Assembly: GCA_016205975.1 (NCBI GenBank)
Contig: JACQSK010000008.1
Span: forward strand, 1-28,942
Reading direction: 5' to 3'
Length of the DNA stretch: 28,942 nucleotides
From: Candidatus Uhrbacteria bacterium
GTDB lineage: Bacteria; Patescibacteria; ABY1; SG8-24; GWF2-40-263
Shown here: piece after piece, positions 6,992 through 13,698 of the stretch
Layout: the number at the start of each line of letters is the position of its first letter
Numbering within the stretch: position 1 is the stretch's first letter
Notes under the pieces: model-generated
What the model was told of the DNA's origin: nothing
What the model saw: the letters and a program-made list of their open reading frames with translations, nothing else
Database searches by the model: none
Translations under genes and position numbers: made by a program

Positions 6992-7000
6992 ATTGGAGTA

Positions 7001-7053
7001 GCTGGTATTTGGTAGCTAGAAGCAAGTATGCCTGCTACTAGCTACTTGCTACT
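7001..7053. repeat. Imperfect TAGCTAC-type repeats between ftsW and murG
   Basis: This stretch carries several related short words (GTAGCTAG, CTACTAGCTAC, CTTGCTAC). Read as ftsW-murG mRNA it can form two mutually exclusive hairpins: one pairs the region around 7019-7028 with 7044-7053, the other pairs CTAGCTAC-like words at both sides. It overlaps the last codons of ftsW and fills most of the only sizeable gap in the operon (6992-7041). Confidence 0.5.
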
Positions 7054-8148
7054 TTTAGAAATATTCAGCATCACACCAACGGCCGCCATGGAAATCGCAA
7101 GCGACGTCCCGCCGTAGCTCACGAACGGCAAAGGAATGCCCGTCATGGGCATGAGTGCCACCATAGACGCAATGTTCACGAACGCTTGGATCACGATCCA
7201 GGCGGCGATCCCCACGACGACGTATTTTGAAAACGCGTCCGGCGCGCGGGCGGCGATCCGGAGCGCTCTCCACAAAAACAGCAGGAACAGTCCGATGACC
7301 AGTACGGCGACGACGAGCCCCATTTCCTCCCCGATCACGGCAAAGATCGAGTCGCTCCCGACCTCGGGCAAGTACTGGAACTTCTGACGCGAGTGGCCAT
7401 AGCCTACTCCGAAGAGCCCGCCCGAGCCAATGGCGAGCAACGCTTGGTTGATGTGATAGCCGATGCCCTGAGGATCCAGCTCGGGACGCAGAAAGGTCGT
7501 GAAGCGCGCGGCGCGATACGGAGCCGCGGTGATGAGCAGAGCGAGTCCTGCGATACCGGCCGTGATGAAACCTAGCACATACGTCACGGGCGCGCCGGCG
7601 ACAAAGTAGACCACCAGTGACATCGCAACGATGACAGACATCGTCCCGACGTCGGGCTGCAGAACCATGAGTAGCATGATCGCTCCCAGGACCAGCAGGA
7701 ATGGAATGAGTCCCGCATGCACATCGCGCACGCTCTGCCGGTCGCGCGCGCCCAGCCAGGCCGCCAGGTAAAACAGAAATGTCAGCTTGACGATCTCGGA
7801 AGGTTGAACCGAGAACACGCCGCCGATGGAGATCCAGCTGTGCGCCGTGCCGATGCCGGCCGAGAGGCCAGGAATAAACACGAGCACCAACAGGATGATC
7901 GAAAGGATCAGGAGCTTCCAGGCGTGCCTGTGCCAAAACGTGTACGGGATGCGCGAGAAGGCTAGGAGCGCGGCCGCGCCGGGAATCAGTCCGAAGATGA
8001 TCTGATGCTTCACGAAATAGTACGAATCCGCAAACTGCGCATAGCCGCTGGGCGCGGAGGCCGAGAGCAGCATAGCGAGCCCGAACAAGATGATCGTGCC
8101 CACGACCGCACACAAGAGATAATCCATGGACCCGCTGGTTCGGCTCAT
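7042..8148 (-). CDS. ftsW: FtsW-type SEDS peptidoglycan glycosyltransferase
   Basis: 368 residues from the ATG at 8148, one base after the mraY stop; a TTG 30 bases upstream would overlap mraY and add a non-homologous leader. The protein has about ten hydrophobic helices. SEDS marks are SWISIGGVFSVQPSEIVKL (about 105-123), the extracellular-loop Asp in LQPDVGT (about 165), QALLAIGSGGLFGVGYG, and the C-terminal PFVSYGGTSLAISM. SEDS proteins polymerise lipid II at the outer face of the membrane with a partner class B PBP. Placement between mraY and murG favours the division paralogue FtsW over the elongation paralogue RodA; sequence alone does not settle it. Confidence 0.92.
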   Translation of the reverse strand: MSRTSGSMDYLLCAVVGTIILFGLAMLLSASAPSGYAQFADSYYFVKHQIIFGLIPGAAALLAFSRIPYTFWHRHAWKLLILSIILLVLVFIPGLSAGIGTAHSWISIGGVFSVQPSEIVKLTFLFYLAAWLGARDRQSVRDVHAGLIPFLLVLGAIMLLMVLQPDVGTMSVIVAMSLVVYFVAGAPVTYVLGFITAGIAGLALLITAAPYRAARFTTFLRPELDPQGIGYHINQALLAIGSGGLFGVGYGHSRQKFQYLPEVGSDSIFAVIGEEMGLVVAVLVIGLFLLFLWRALRIAARAPDAFSKYVVVGIAAWIVIQAFVNIASMVALMPMTGIPLPFVSYGGTSLAISMAAVGVMLNISKSSK

Positions 8149-8149
8149 G

Positions 8150-9208
8150 TTATTTCGCGAGGGCGTCAAGCAGGACAAACGACACGCCGACGGCGGCGGC
8201 GATCATGGAGATCACCCACAGGCGCATGACGATCTGAGGCTCGGGCCAGCCGATGGCCTCGAGGTGATGATGGAAGGGCGAGGATTTGAACAGGCGGCGA
8301 TGCAGCACGCGCCGGAAAAAAAGTTGGGCCAGGACAGACAAGGACTCGATCACGAAGACAAACCCGATGATGGGCAGGAACAGCGCGGAGTTGGTGAGCA
8401 TGGCGACAATGCCAAGCGTGACGCCCAGAGACATCGCGCCGGTGTCGCCCATGAAGAACCGAGCCGGATGGATATTGAACCAAAGGAACGCCAAGAGCGC
8501 GCCCAAAATCACGCCGCAAAAAACGGCCAGGTCATAGTTCCCTTGTGCGAAAGCGATCACCGCGTAGGCGCCGAAGGACGTGAGCAGGGCGCCGCCGGCC
8601 AGGCCGTCCAAGCCATCGGCTTCGTTCACGGAGAAGGCGGTTGCAACGATCACGAGAATAAAAAACGGCACGTACCAAAAGCCGATGTTGAAGTCGCCCA
8701 CGAACGGGATGTGCAAGAGATCCCAATCGAGCTTCACGCGGAACCACCACGCGCCGATGACCGCGATGGCTGTATAGATGAGCAGGCGATGGCGCATGCG
8801 CAAGCCTCCGCCCTTGGGGCCGATGCCGCGCACGTTGAAATAATCATCGACGAACCCAACGACGGCGGAAGCGACGAGCGCGCCCAGCGGTAACAGCGTC
8901 TCCGAGCGCGTCAGAAAATTCATGCGCGAGAGAAGCGAGGTATCAGGAAGAAACGGCGCAAGATAATACAGGACGACGGCCAGCACGAGCACCGTCCACC
9001 AGATCAAGATACCGCCCATGGTAGGTGTGCCGCGTTTTTTTTCGTGGAGCTTGGCGAACACGGGAGCGTCGCTTACAGCGCGGATAGACTTGCCGACGTT
9101 CCAGCGGTGCAGCGCTCGCACGAGCAACGGCGCCCACAGGAAGGCCACCACGAACGCTACGGCAGAGAGCAGCAAGACGCGCACGATCTCAAATGATTCT
9201 AGGGTCAT
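8150..9208 (-). CDS. mraY: Phospho-MurNAc-pentapeptide transferase MraY
   Basis: 352 residues with about ten membrane helices. MraY transfers phospho-MurNAc-pentapeptide from UDP to undecaprenyl phosphate, giving lipid I. Family marks: KKRGTPTMGGI (58-67), the catalytic Asp pair in GFVDDYFN (118-125), NEADGLDGLAGG (195-206), FFMGDTGAMSLG (251-262) and SSPFHHHLE (309-317). It differs from the usual forms in DDYxK (Asn in place of Lys), NxTDGLDG (Ala in place of Thr) and MGDVG (Thr in place of Val). The start overlaps the upstream small membrane protein by ATGA (9205-9208). Confidence 0.95.
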   Translation of the reverse strand: MTLESFEIVRVLLLSAVAFVVAFLWAPLLVRALHRWNVGKSIRAVSDAPVFAKLHEKKRGTPTMGGILIWWTVLVLAVVLYYLAPFLPDTSLLSRMNFLTRSETLLPLGALVASAVVGFVDDYFNVRGIGPKGGGLRMRHRLLIYTAIAVIGAWWFRVKLDWDLLHIPFVGDFNIGFWYVPFFILVIVATAFSVNEADGLDGLAGGALLTSFGAYAVIAFAQGNYDLAVFCGVILGALLAFLWFNIHPARFFMGDTGAMSLGVTLGIVAMLTNSALFLPIIGFVFVIESLSVLAQLFFRRVLHRRLFKSSPFHHHLEAIGWPEPQIVMRLWVISMIAAAVGVSFVLLDALAK

Positions 9209-9603
9209 ACGTTGATGAGGACGATCAGGGCCATGGCGACCAGGAGAATCCCCTGAAGCAACGGCGTGGAGCCGGCGAAAAAATGCGCGAGCGTTCTCTG
9301 GCGGCGCCAGGAGATGACCTCAATCGTCGCGTTCAGGAGCAAAAAAAACAGACCCAGGGTCGGAATGAAAAAAATTTGATAGAGCGGACCGAACCGATCC
9401 ACGCCCAGGTAGACGTTGTAGTGCAGCGCAATGAACGGCAGGTCGCTTGAAAGCGGCAGGAGGCGCCACACGGGCAGCGCAAACGTCCCGGCCAGAAGGA
9501 CAACGGACACCAGAAAGGCTGTACGCGAGAACGGACTCGACCGCCAAAGTTCGAGGCCGTCCTTGAAAAAGGGCTCGATGGATTTTTTGTAATGGTATCT
9601 CAC
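9205..9603 (-). CDS. Small membrane protein ahead of mraY, function unknown
   Basis: 132 residues from a GTG at 9603 that overlaps the stop of the Nfu-like gene (GTGA, 9600-9603); longer versions of the frame run antisense-free but over the Nfu gene and have no supporting start. Three hydrophobic helices are visible at about 24-45, 70-92 and 108-131. Between the first two lies IALHYNVYLGVDRFGPLYQ, a polar loop that I recall as conserved in small Patescibacteria membrane proteins of unknown role. Its tight coupling to nfu and mraY places it in the cell-wall operon. No enzymatic motif is seen. Confidence 0.75.
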   Translation of the reverse strand: MRYHYKKSIEPFFKDGLELWRSSPFSRTAFLVSVVLLAGTFALPVWRLLPLSSDLPFIALHYNVYLGVDRFGPLYQIFFIPTLGLFFLLLNATIEVISWRRQRTLAHFFAGSTPLLQGILLVAMALIVLINV

Positions 9604-9842
9604 AGGGCAACCGCGATAACTTCCTTCACTTCCGGGATGGCCTCTTGCAGCGCCGCCTCGACGCCCATCTTGAGCGTGATCTGCGCCATGGGGCATCCCA
9701 CACACGCGCCTTGCATCTTCACGTGCACGGCGCCCGACTCTGCGTCGTACTTCAAGAGTTCAATGCCGCCACCGTCCAACCGCAGTGCAGGACGCACGCG
9801 CTCGAGAACCTGCTCGATCTGTTGTTCAATCGTCTCGCTCAT
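9600..9842 (-). CDS. NifU C-terminal-domain (Nfu-type) Fe-S scaffold protein
   Basis: 80 residues from the ATG at 9842 (MSETIEQQIEQ...). This is the stand-alone Nfu domain: an N-terminal helix, LDGGGIELL at 22-30, and the Fe-S cluster-binding motif GACVGCPMAQ with Cys47 and Cys50. Nfu proteins assemble or carry 4Fe-4S clusters for delivery to target enzymes as dimers bridged through the CxxC pair. It is the first gene of a run that continues into a small membrane protein, mraY, ftsW and murG, an unusual position. No clear Shine-Dalgarno site. An in-frame start 14 codons upstream falls near the rpmA terminator and is less likely. Confidence 0.9.
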   Translation of the reverse strand: MSETIEQQIEQVLERVRPALRLDGGGIELLKYDAESGAVHVKMQGACVGCPMAQITLKMGVEAALQEAIPEVKEVIAVAL

Positions 9843-9882
9843 AGCGGTTTCAGTGTACTTCATTTTGATCGAAGCGGCAAAC

Positions 9883-9904
9883 AAAAAACATCGCGCGAGC
9901 GATG
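9883..9904 (-). terminator. Rho-independent terminator after rpmA
   Basis: CATCGC (9889-9894) pairs with GCGATG (9899-9904) around a four-base loop; six T follow on the minus strand (A run 9883-9888). It starts ten bases after the rpmA stop and separates rpmA from the nfu-mraY-ftsW-murG operon. Confidence 0.8.
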
Positions 9905-9913
9905 CTTCTTGAA

Positions 9914-10195
9914 TTATTTTTGGACAAGGATATTCGCAAACTTGCGAGCTTTCAGTACGCCATGAAAGTTCGCTGCCTTTTTTTGCGTGAACTTCACGAT
10001 GCCTTTCACGGCCGCGTAGAGCGTGTCATCCTTGGCGCGCAGAACGCCTTTGCCTGGATGGATCTTGGTGCCGCGCTGACGGACGATGATTTGTCCCTCA
10101 AGCGCGTACTGACCATCGGCGATCTTCACGCCCAGACGCTGACCGGCAGAGTCGCGTCCAAGCTGTGTAGAACCGCCTGCTTTTTTATGGGCCAT
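9914..10195 (-). CDS. rpmA: 50S ribosomal protein L27 (bL27)
   Basis: 93 residues. The start MAHKKAGGST is the usual bL27 N-terminus that reaches towards the peptidyl transferase centre, without the cleaved extension found in Firmicutes. SAGQRLGVK and IIVRQRGTKIHPGKGV (36-51) are family marks. The C-terminus is longer and more lysine-rich than the core family. rplU (L21), its usual partner, is not upstream; the neighbouring gene is a methyltransferase. No Shine-Dalgarno sequence is seen before the ATG. Confidence 0.97.
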   Translation of the reverse strand: MAHKKAGGSTQLGRDSAGQRLGVKIADGQYALEGQIIVRQRGTKIHPGKGVLRAKDDTLYAAVKGIVKFTQKKAANFHGVLKARKFANILVQK

Positions 10196-10255
10196 AAAGA
10201 GAGAGAATGATTGAGGAATTGAACGGCTGGAGTATACGAAACGCTGAGATGGGTG

Positions 10256-10963
10256 TCAACTGGGCAACCTCCTCAGAGCAAAAAACCCGTGACGAACTTT
10301 ATCTGGCTTGACTTCCCATGCCCGAACCATTTCAAATCCAAAATTTCGAAAGAAGACTTTCCAACCTTCCGTGTCTCGATACTCGTGCGGACCTTCCACG
10401 ATTTCCAAATTTATCCGACGATCGATGGCTTCAGTAATCTTCTGTTCTTGTAAGTCATCCACTAAGTCCTCGGCAATAAAGAGTAAACCGTCAGGCTTCA
10501 ACACACGTACCACCTCCCGCATCACCGCCTCCTGGGTGAGTTTATCCATGTGATGAAGAACGAAAAATAACGTAACGGCATCCTGTGTAACGCCAGGTAA
10601 CCCACGAAGATCTTCCGCACGGACAGACTCATGAAGGTAGATGACATCATTCCCCTTCTGCTCAACTCGTTTCAAAACCTCAGGTGCATAATGATCGTTT
10701 GGATCCACGCCTGTAACAAATGAATTCGGGAGCCGCTCCTGGATGGTTTCCATCTCGTGCCCTTTTCCAGCTCCAAGACAAAGAACCTCTACGCGTCTAG
10801 GATGTGTTTTATCCGGCCAGATCTTCGACTCCATCAGTTCCTCGATCCCAACCTGATCGATCATCCAGTTCGCACGCTTCCGAAGCCATATGTCCACAGG
10901 ACCGCGGCTCGTCTCGCGCATCAACACGGATCCAAAGTCCTGACGTTTAGGTTGTTCACTCAT
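10256..10963 (-). CDS. Class I SAM-dependent methyltransferase
   Basis: 235 residues from the ATG at 10963. A start seven codons upstream would lie inside a TTATAT element that looks like the -10 box, so the shorter form with a very short leader is preferred. Motif I is VEVLCLGAGKGHEM (about 58-71), the acidic end of strand 2 is GVDPNDHY (about 85), motif IV region is DAVTLFFVLHHMDKL (about 129-143), and the following helix and strand read REVVRVLKPDGLLFIAED. This is the UbiE/type 11 methyltransferase pattern, acting in the cytoplasm on an unknown substrate. The third-position base use looks less GC-biased than that of neighbouring genes, so acquisition by transfer is possible. Confidence 0.88.
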   Translation of the reverse strand: MSEQPKRQDFGSVLMRETSRGPVDIWLRKRANWMIDQVGIEELMESKIWPDKTHPRRVEVLCLGAGKGHEMETIQERLPNSFVTGVDPNDHYAPEVLKRVEQKGNDVIYLHESVRAEDLRGLPGVTQDAVTLFFVLHHMDKLTQEAVMREVVRVLKPDGLLFIAEDLVDDLQEQKITEAIDRRINLEIVEGPHEYRDTEGWKVFFRNFGFEMVRAWEVKPDKVRHGFFALRRLPS

Positions 10964-11025
10964 ACGATCAGCAGTATATAACAAGGTAACCTGGAAAAAA
11001 AGAGTAAAAGCATCAAAAAACGAGC

Positions 11026-11059
11026 GACGAACTTTTCACCATATGGTTAAGAGTTCGTC
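11026..11059. terminator. Long hairpin, possible terminator on the minus strand
   Basis: GACGAACTTTT (11026-11036) pairs with AAGAGTTCGTC (11049-11059), one G-T wobble, and the loop contains the palindrome ACCATATGGT, so nearly all 34 bases can pair. On the minus strand six T follow after a five-base gap. It is the last of three hairpins in a row. Confidence 0.5.
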
Positions 11060-11080
11060 ACGGACGATTTTTGGACTAGC

Positions 11081-11110
11081 CAACCATTTGAGCAATCGCT
11101 CAGATGGTTG
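11081..11110. repeat. Strong 13-bp hairpin
   Basis: CAACCATTTGAGC (11081-11093) and GCTCAGATGGTTG (11098-11110) pair over 13 positions with one wobble around AATC. There is no T run on either side, so it is not a simple terminator. It lies between two terminator-like hairpins downstream of pyrG. Confidence 0.6.
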
Positions 11111-11115
11111 AGATG

Positions 11116-11158
11116 AAAAAAACACCCCGCCGACAGCGATAACCACCGGGAGGTGTTT
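11116..11158 (-). terminator. Rho-independent terminator downstream of pyrG region
   Basis: On the minus strand AAACACC ... CCCG pairs with CGG ... GGTGTTT (outer stem 11119-11125 with 11152-11158) and seven T follow (A run 11116-11122). It implies a transcript entering from the pyrG side. Confidence 0.65.
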
Positions 11159-11483
11159 CTTCGCTGAAAGCGAGGTTCGTCGAGTCCGTTGAACTCGATG
11201 GCAATCGACTGTCTGCGCTGGTAGGCCGAGATGTTCTTGCCGCAGGTGCTCCTGCGTCTCCCGCTCTGCGAGACGGCTGGTGGAACCGACTCGATCACGG
11301 TGGGCGTGTCGCTCACGAAGCAGGTAAACCACCATTCCTGAACCTCTCGATCTGCTCCCACCATGTGATGGTGAGGAAGATCACGAGCAGAGCCGGAAGG
11401 CCGTACTGCACCCAGGGATTGCCTTGGCGCTGCACGATCCGCGCAGCTGCGGTGATGCCGTGAATGATGAAAAAACTTTTTTC
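11159..11483 (-). other. Gene-free stretch with coding-like composition; decayed gene or structured RNA
   Basis: No intact gene can be supported here. Read on the minus strand, about 11340-11490 has a GC-rich third position in one frame, giving a peptide with a membrane-like core (YGLPALLVIFLTITWW) that lacks a good start and ends at TGA. About 11165-11340 has a similar bias in a second frame (SDTPTVIESVPPAVSQ) that runs into the terminator without a stop. This would fit a small membrane protein gene broken by a frameshift. Alternatively, short hairpins near 11165-11215 (CGAGT/ACTCG, TCGCT/AGCGA) followed by the terminator would fit a noncoding RNA. Confidence 0.3.
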
Positions 11484-11506
11484 ATAGGCGGGCGAGGCCC
11501 GCCTAT
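11484..11506 (-). terminator. GC-rich hairpin at the end of pyrG
   Basis: ATAGGCGGG (11484-11492) pairs perfectly with CCCGCCTAT (11498-11506), reaching into the pyrG stop codon. On the minus strand GAAAAAAG and then six T follow, and A6-G-T6 can itself fold. A terminator is likely, though the T run is set back from the stem. Confidence 0.55.
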
Positions 11507-13134
11507 CAATTGAGCGCGGCGGCGATGAAGGCCTTGAACAGCGGGTGCGGACTGAGCGGACGGGATTGAAACTCTGGATGAAACTGCACGCCCACGAAAA
11601 ACGGGTGGCCTTTCAGCTCCACGATCTCGACCAAGCCCGAACCTGGATTGACGCCCGAGATAATCAAGCCTTTTTTTTGAATTGCGGCGGCGTAGTCGTT
11701 GTTAAACTCATAGCGATGACGGTGCCGTTCAGAAATCACATTGGTCTTATTGGTCCTATAGAACCTATGGCTCACGGTCCCCGGCTTCAACTCGCAATCA
11801 AACGCGCCCAGCCGCATGGTGCCCCCATAACGGTTCTCGCGGATATTCTTCATCTGGATCGGACTCACGTGGATGATCGGGTCGACCGTCGCTTCGTCAA
11901 CCTCAACCGTGTGAGCCGCCGCCTTGCCTAGCACATGGCGCGCGAACTCCACGCAGGCCAACTGCATGCCGTAACACAAACCGAAGTACGGAACCTTCTT
12001 CTCTCGGCAGTAACGGATGGCGGCGATGATCCCCTCGATGCCGCGTGTGCCAAACCCTCCTGGCACGAGAATCCCGTCATAGGCTCGCAGGCGCGTGATG
12101 GACTTGGGGCTCGTTTCAAAATCCTCTGAGCTGATCCAGTCAAGTTGAATCTTGACCTTGTGACTCCACGCCGCGGCCTTGAGCGCCTCAATGACGGAGA
12201 TGTAGGAATCCGACAGCGTGTAATCGCCCGTGGAAAAATATTTTCCCACCACACCGATCTTCACCGTCCGAGCAGCCGTATGCTGCACCGCGGCCATGGC
12301 CTTCCAGGTGCGCAAGTCGGTCGCGCGCGGCTTGAGCTTGAACTTTTTCAAAATCGTCGTGGAAAGATTTTGCGATTCAAACAGCGCCGGGATGTCATAG
12401 ATGGACGGAACGTCCGGCGCGGTGATGACGGCCTCGGGCTTCACGTTGCAAAAAATGCTGAGCTTCTCCCGACGCGGCTTATCCATATACTGTTCTCCCC
12501 GGCATACGATGAAGTCGGGATGGATGCCTGCGCTGTTGAGCGTGCGCGTGGCGTACTGCGTCGGTTTGGTTTTCATCTCCCCCAGATGCTTGGGCACGGG
12601 CAAGTAGCTCACCAGCACGAACAAGACGTTCTCGGGATCCTCCAGGTGCATCATGCGCGCGGCTTCCAAGAACAAAATGTTCTGGTACTCCCCGACCGTG
12701 CCGCCGACCTCGACCATGGTGATGTCTGCCTTGGCTTTCTCCGTCGCGTTTTTGATGCGCCTGATGACCTCCAGCGGGATGTGCGGCACGACCTCCACAC
12801 ATTTGCCTTTGTACTCAAGATTGCGTTCCCTTTCGATTACCGTCTGATACACGCGCCCCGTGGTCATGTAGTTGATGCTGGTGAGGCTCGTATCCAGAAA
12901 GCGTTCGTAGTTGCCCATGTCCTGGTCCGTCTCGTCTCCGTCGTCGGTGACAAACACCTCGCCGTGTTCTACCGGATTCATGGTACCCGCGTCCACATTG
13001 ACATACGGATCGATCTTGATGGCCGTGACGCGCAACCCGCGCGACTGGAGGATCTTGCCAATGGAGGCCGTCGTGACGCCTTTTCCTACTCCGGACATCA
13101 CACCGCCGACGACGAAAATATAATGATGCTTCAT
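11506..13134 (-). CDS. pyrG: CTP synthase
   Basis: 542 residues from the ATG at 13134 (MKHHYIFVVGG), chosen because the longer frame would overlap rplI and add residues absent from the family. CTP synthase aminates UTP to CTP using glutamine and ATP. The N-terminal synthase domain has P-loop GGVMSGVGKG (10-19), DPYVNVDAGTMNP and MVEVGGTVGEYQNILFLEAAR. The C-terminal glutamine amidotransferase has the oxyanion region PGGFGTRG, the nucleophile in GLCYGMQLA and the His-Glu pair in QFHPEFQSRP. Small departures from the common forms are P-loop GGVMSGVGKG against GGVVSSLGKG, GEYQN against GDIES, and CYGMQ against CLGMQ; none removes a catalytic residue. It is cotranscribed with rplI after 25 bases holding a hairpin. 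Confidence 0.97.
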   Translation of the reverse strand: MKHHYIFVVGGVMSGVGKGVTTASIGKILQSRGLRVTAIKIDPYVNVDAGTMNPVEHGEVFVTDDGDETDQDMGNYERFLDTSLTSINYMTTGRVYQTVIERERNLEYKGKCVEVVPHIPLEVIRRIKNATEKAKADITMVEVGGTVGEYQNILFLEAARMMHLEDPENVLFVLVSYLPVPKHLGEMKTKPTQYATRTLNSAGIHPDFIVCRGEQYMDKPRREKLSIFCNVKPEAVITAPDVPSIYDIPALFESQNLSTTILKKFKLKPRATDLRTWKAMAAVQHTAARTVKIGVVGKYFSTGDYTLSDSYISVIEALKAAAWSHKVKIQLDWISSEDFETSPKSITRLRAYDGILVPGGFGTRGIEGIIAAIRYCREKKVPYFGLCYGMQLACVEFARHVLGKAAAHTVEVDEATVDPIIHVSPIQMKNIRENRYGGTMRLGAFDCELKPGTVSHRFYRTNKTNVISERHRHRYEFNNDYAAAIQKKGLIISGVNPGSGLVEIVELKGHPFFVGVQFHPEFQSRPLSPHPLFKAFIAAALN

Positions 13135-13139
13135 AGAAG

Positions 13140-13160
13140 AAACCCCGTGTCCGGGGCTTT
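13140..13160 (-). promoter_or_regulatory. Hairpin between rplI and pyrG
   Basis: CCCCG (13143-13147) pairs with CGGGG (13152-13156), extended by AAA/TTT with one bulge. On the minus strand it is followed by TTTCTTCT and then the pyrG start codon six bases on. It touches the rplI stop codon. It could be a weak terminator or attenuator that sets pyrG expression, or could mask the start region. Confidence 0.5.
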
Positions 13161-13603
13161 TATTTTGCTTCGACAATGATTTTTATTTCGGCTTCAAAAC
13201 CGTGAGGCAAGTTCACGTTCGCCGTATACTCCCCTGGCTCTTTGATGGGGCGCTCGATCTCGATCCAATCGGAGTCAACGCTCAGACCGTCTTTCTTCAA
13301 CACCGAGGCAACCATCTTACCTGTCACGGCGGCAAACAGGATGCCACCTTCACTGACTTTCTCCGTAAGCACGACCTCATGCCCCTCGAGTCTTCCAGCT
13401 AAATCGCCCACCTGAGACAAGGCTTTATTGGCTTTCCCCTTTGCTATTTTCTCCCGCTCTTCGCGCTTCTTGAGCGCATCGGAGGTCGCGGGGACGGCTA
13501 GGTTCTGCGGAAACAAAAAATTGCGCGCATGCCCGTCTGACACCTCGACGACGTCGCCCTCATGGCCCAGCGGTTTGATCTCTCCAAGCAAAATCACCTT
13601 CAT
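13160..13603 (-). CDS. rplI: 50S ribosomal protein L9 (bL9)
   Basis: 147 residues. The N-terminal domain reads MKVILLGEIKPLGHEGDVVEV and then DGHARNFLFPQNLAVPAT, the bL9 signature for 23S rRNA binding. A lysine- and glutamate-rich connecting helix spans about 45-75, and the C-terminal domain ends in AEIKIIVEAK. L9 binds near the L1 stalk and helps frame maintenance. Some Patescibacteria lineages lack L9, so its presence is a small clue to placement. It is the first gene of the rplI-pyrG unit, starting almost directly at an extended -10 promoter. Confidence 0.96.
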   Translation of the reverse strand: MKVILLGEIKPLGHEGDVVEVSDGHARNFLFPQNLAVPATSDALKKREEREKIAKGKANKALSQVGDLAGRLEGHEVVLTEKVSEGGILFAAVTGKMVASVLKKDGLSVDSDWIEIERPIKEPGEYTANVNLPHGFEAEIKIIVEAK

Positions 13604-13614
13604 AGTTCGAGACG

Positions 13615-13623
13615 ATTATACCA
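13615..13623 (-). promoter_or_regulatory. Extended -10 promoter of rplI-pyrG
   Basis: On the minus strand the sequence reads TGGTATAAT, a perfect TATAAT with the TGn extension; no good -35 box lies 17 bases upstream. The start codon is only 11 bases after the box, so the mRNA would have a leader of about five bases or none. Confidence 0.7.
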
Positions 13624-13646
13624 CGCCCGCTTATCCACCCTGAGCG

Positions 13647-13675
13647 TTGTCGTCAAGTGAGGAACAGACTACACT
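13647..13675 (+). promoter_or_regulatory. Promoter of the coiled-coil protein gene
   Basis: TTGTCG (13647-13652), a 17-bp spacer, TACACT (13670-13675). A start near 13682 would give a leader of about 17 bases before the ATG at 13699. It is divergent from the rplI promoter. Confidence 0.5.
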
Positions 13676-13698
13676 TCGTACATACTTATCACCCCATT

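Noticed and set aside
8149..8178. TTG start 30 bases upstream of the chosen ftsW start
   Set aside because: It would overlap mraY and add a non-homologous leader; the ATG at 8148 follows the mraY stop by one base.
11036..11364. Two overlapping minus-strand frames of 99 and 105 codons
   Set aside because: Both run through the terminator hairpin at 11116-11158 without a stop before it and lack a start with a supporting context, so neither is listed as a gene.
12145..13179. 344-codon open frame opposite pyrG, and similar long frames opposite ftsH, ABC exporter, mraY and the propeller gene
   Set aside because: All are shadows of clearly identified genes on the other strand and show no family motifs.
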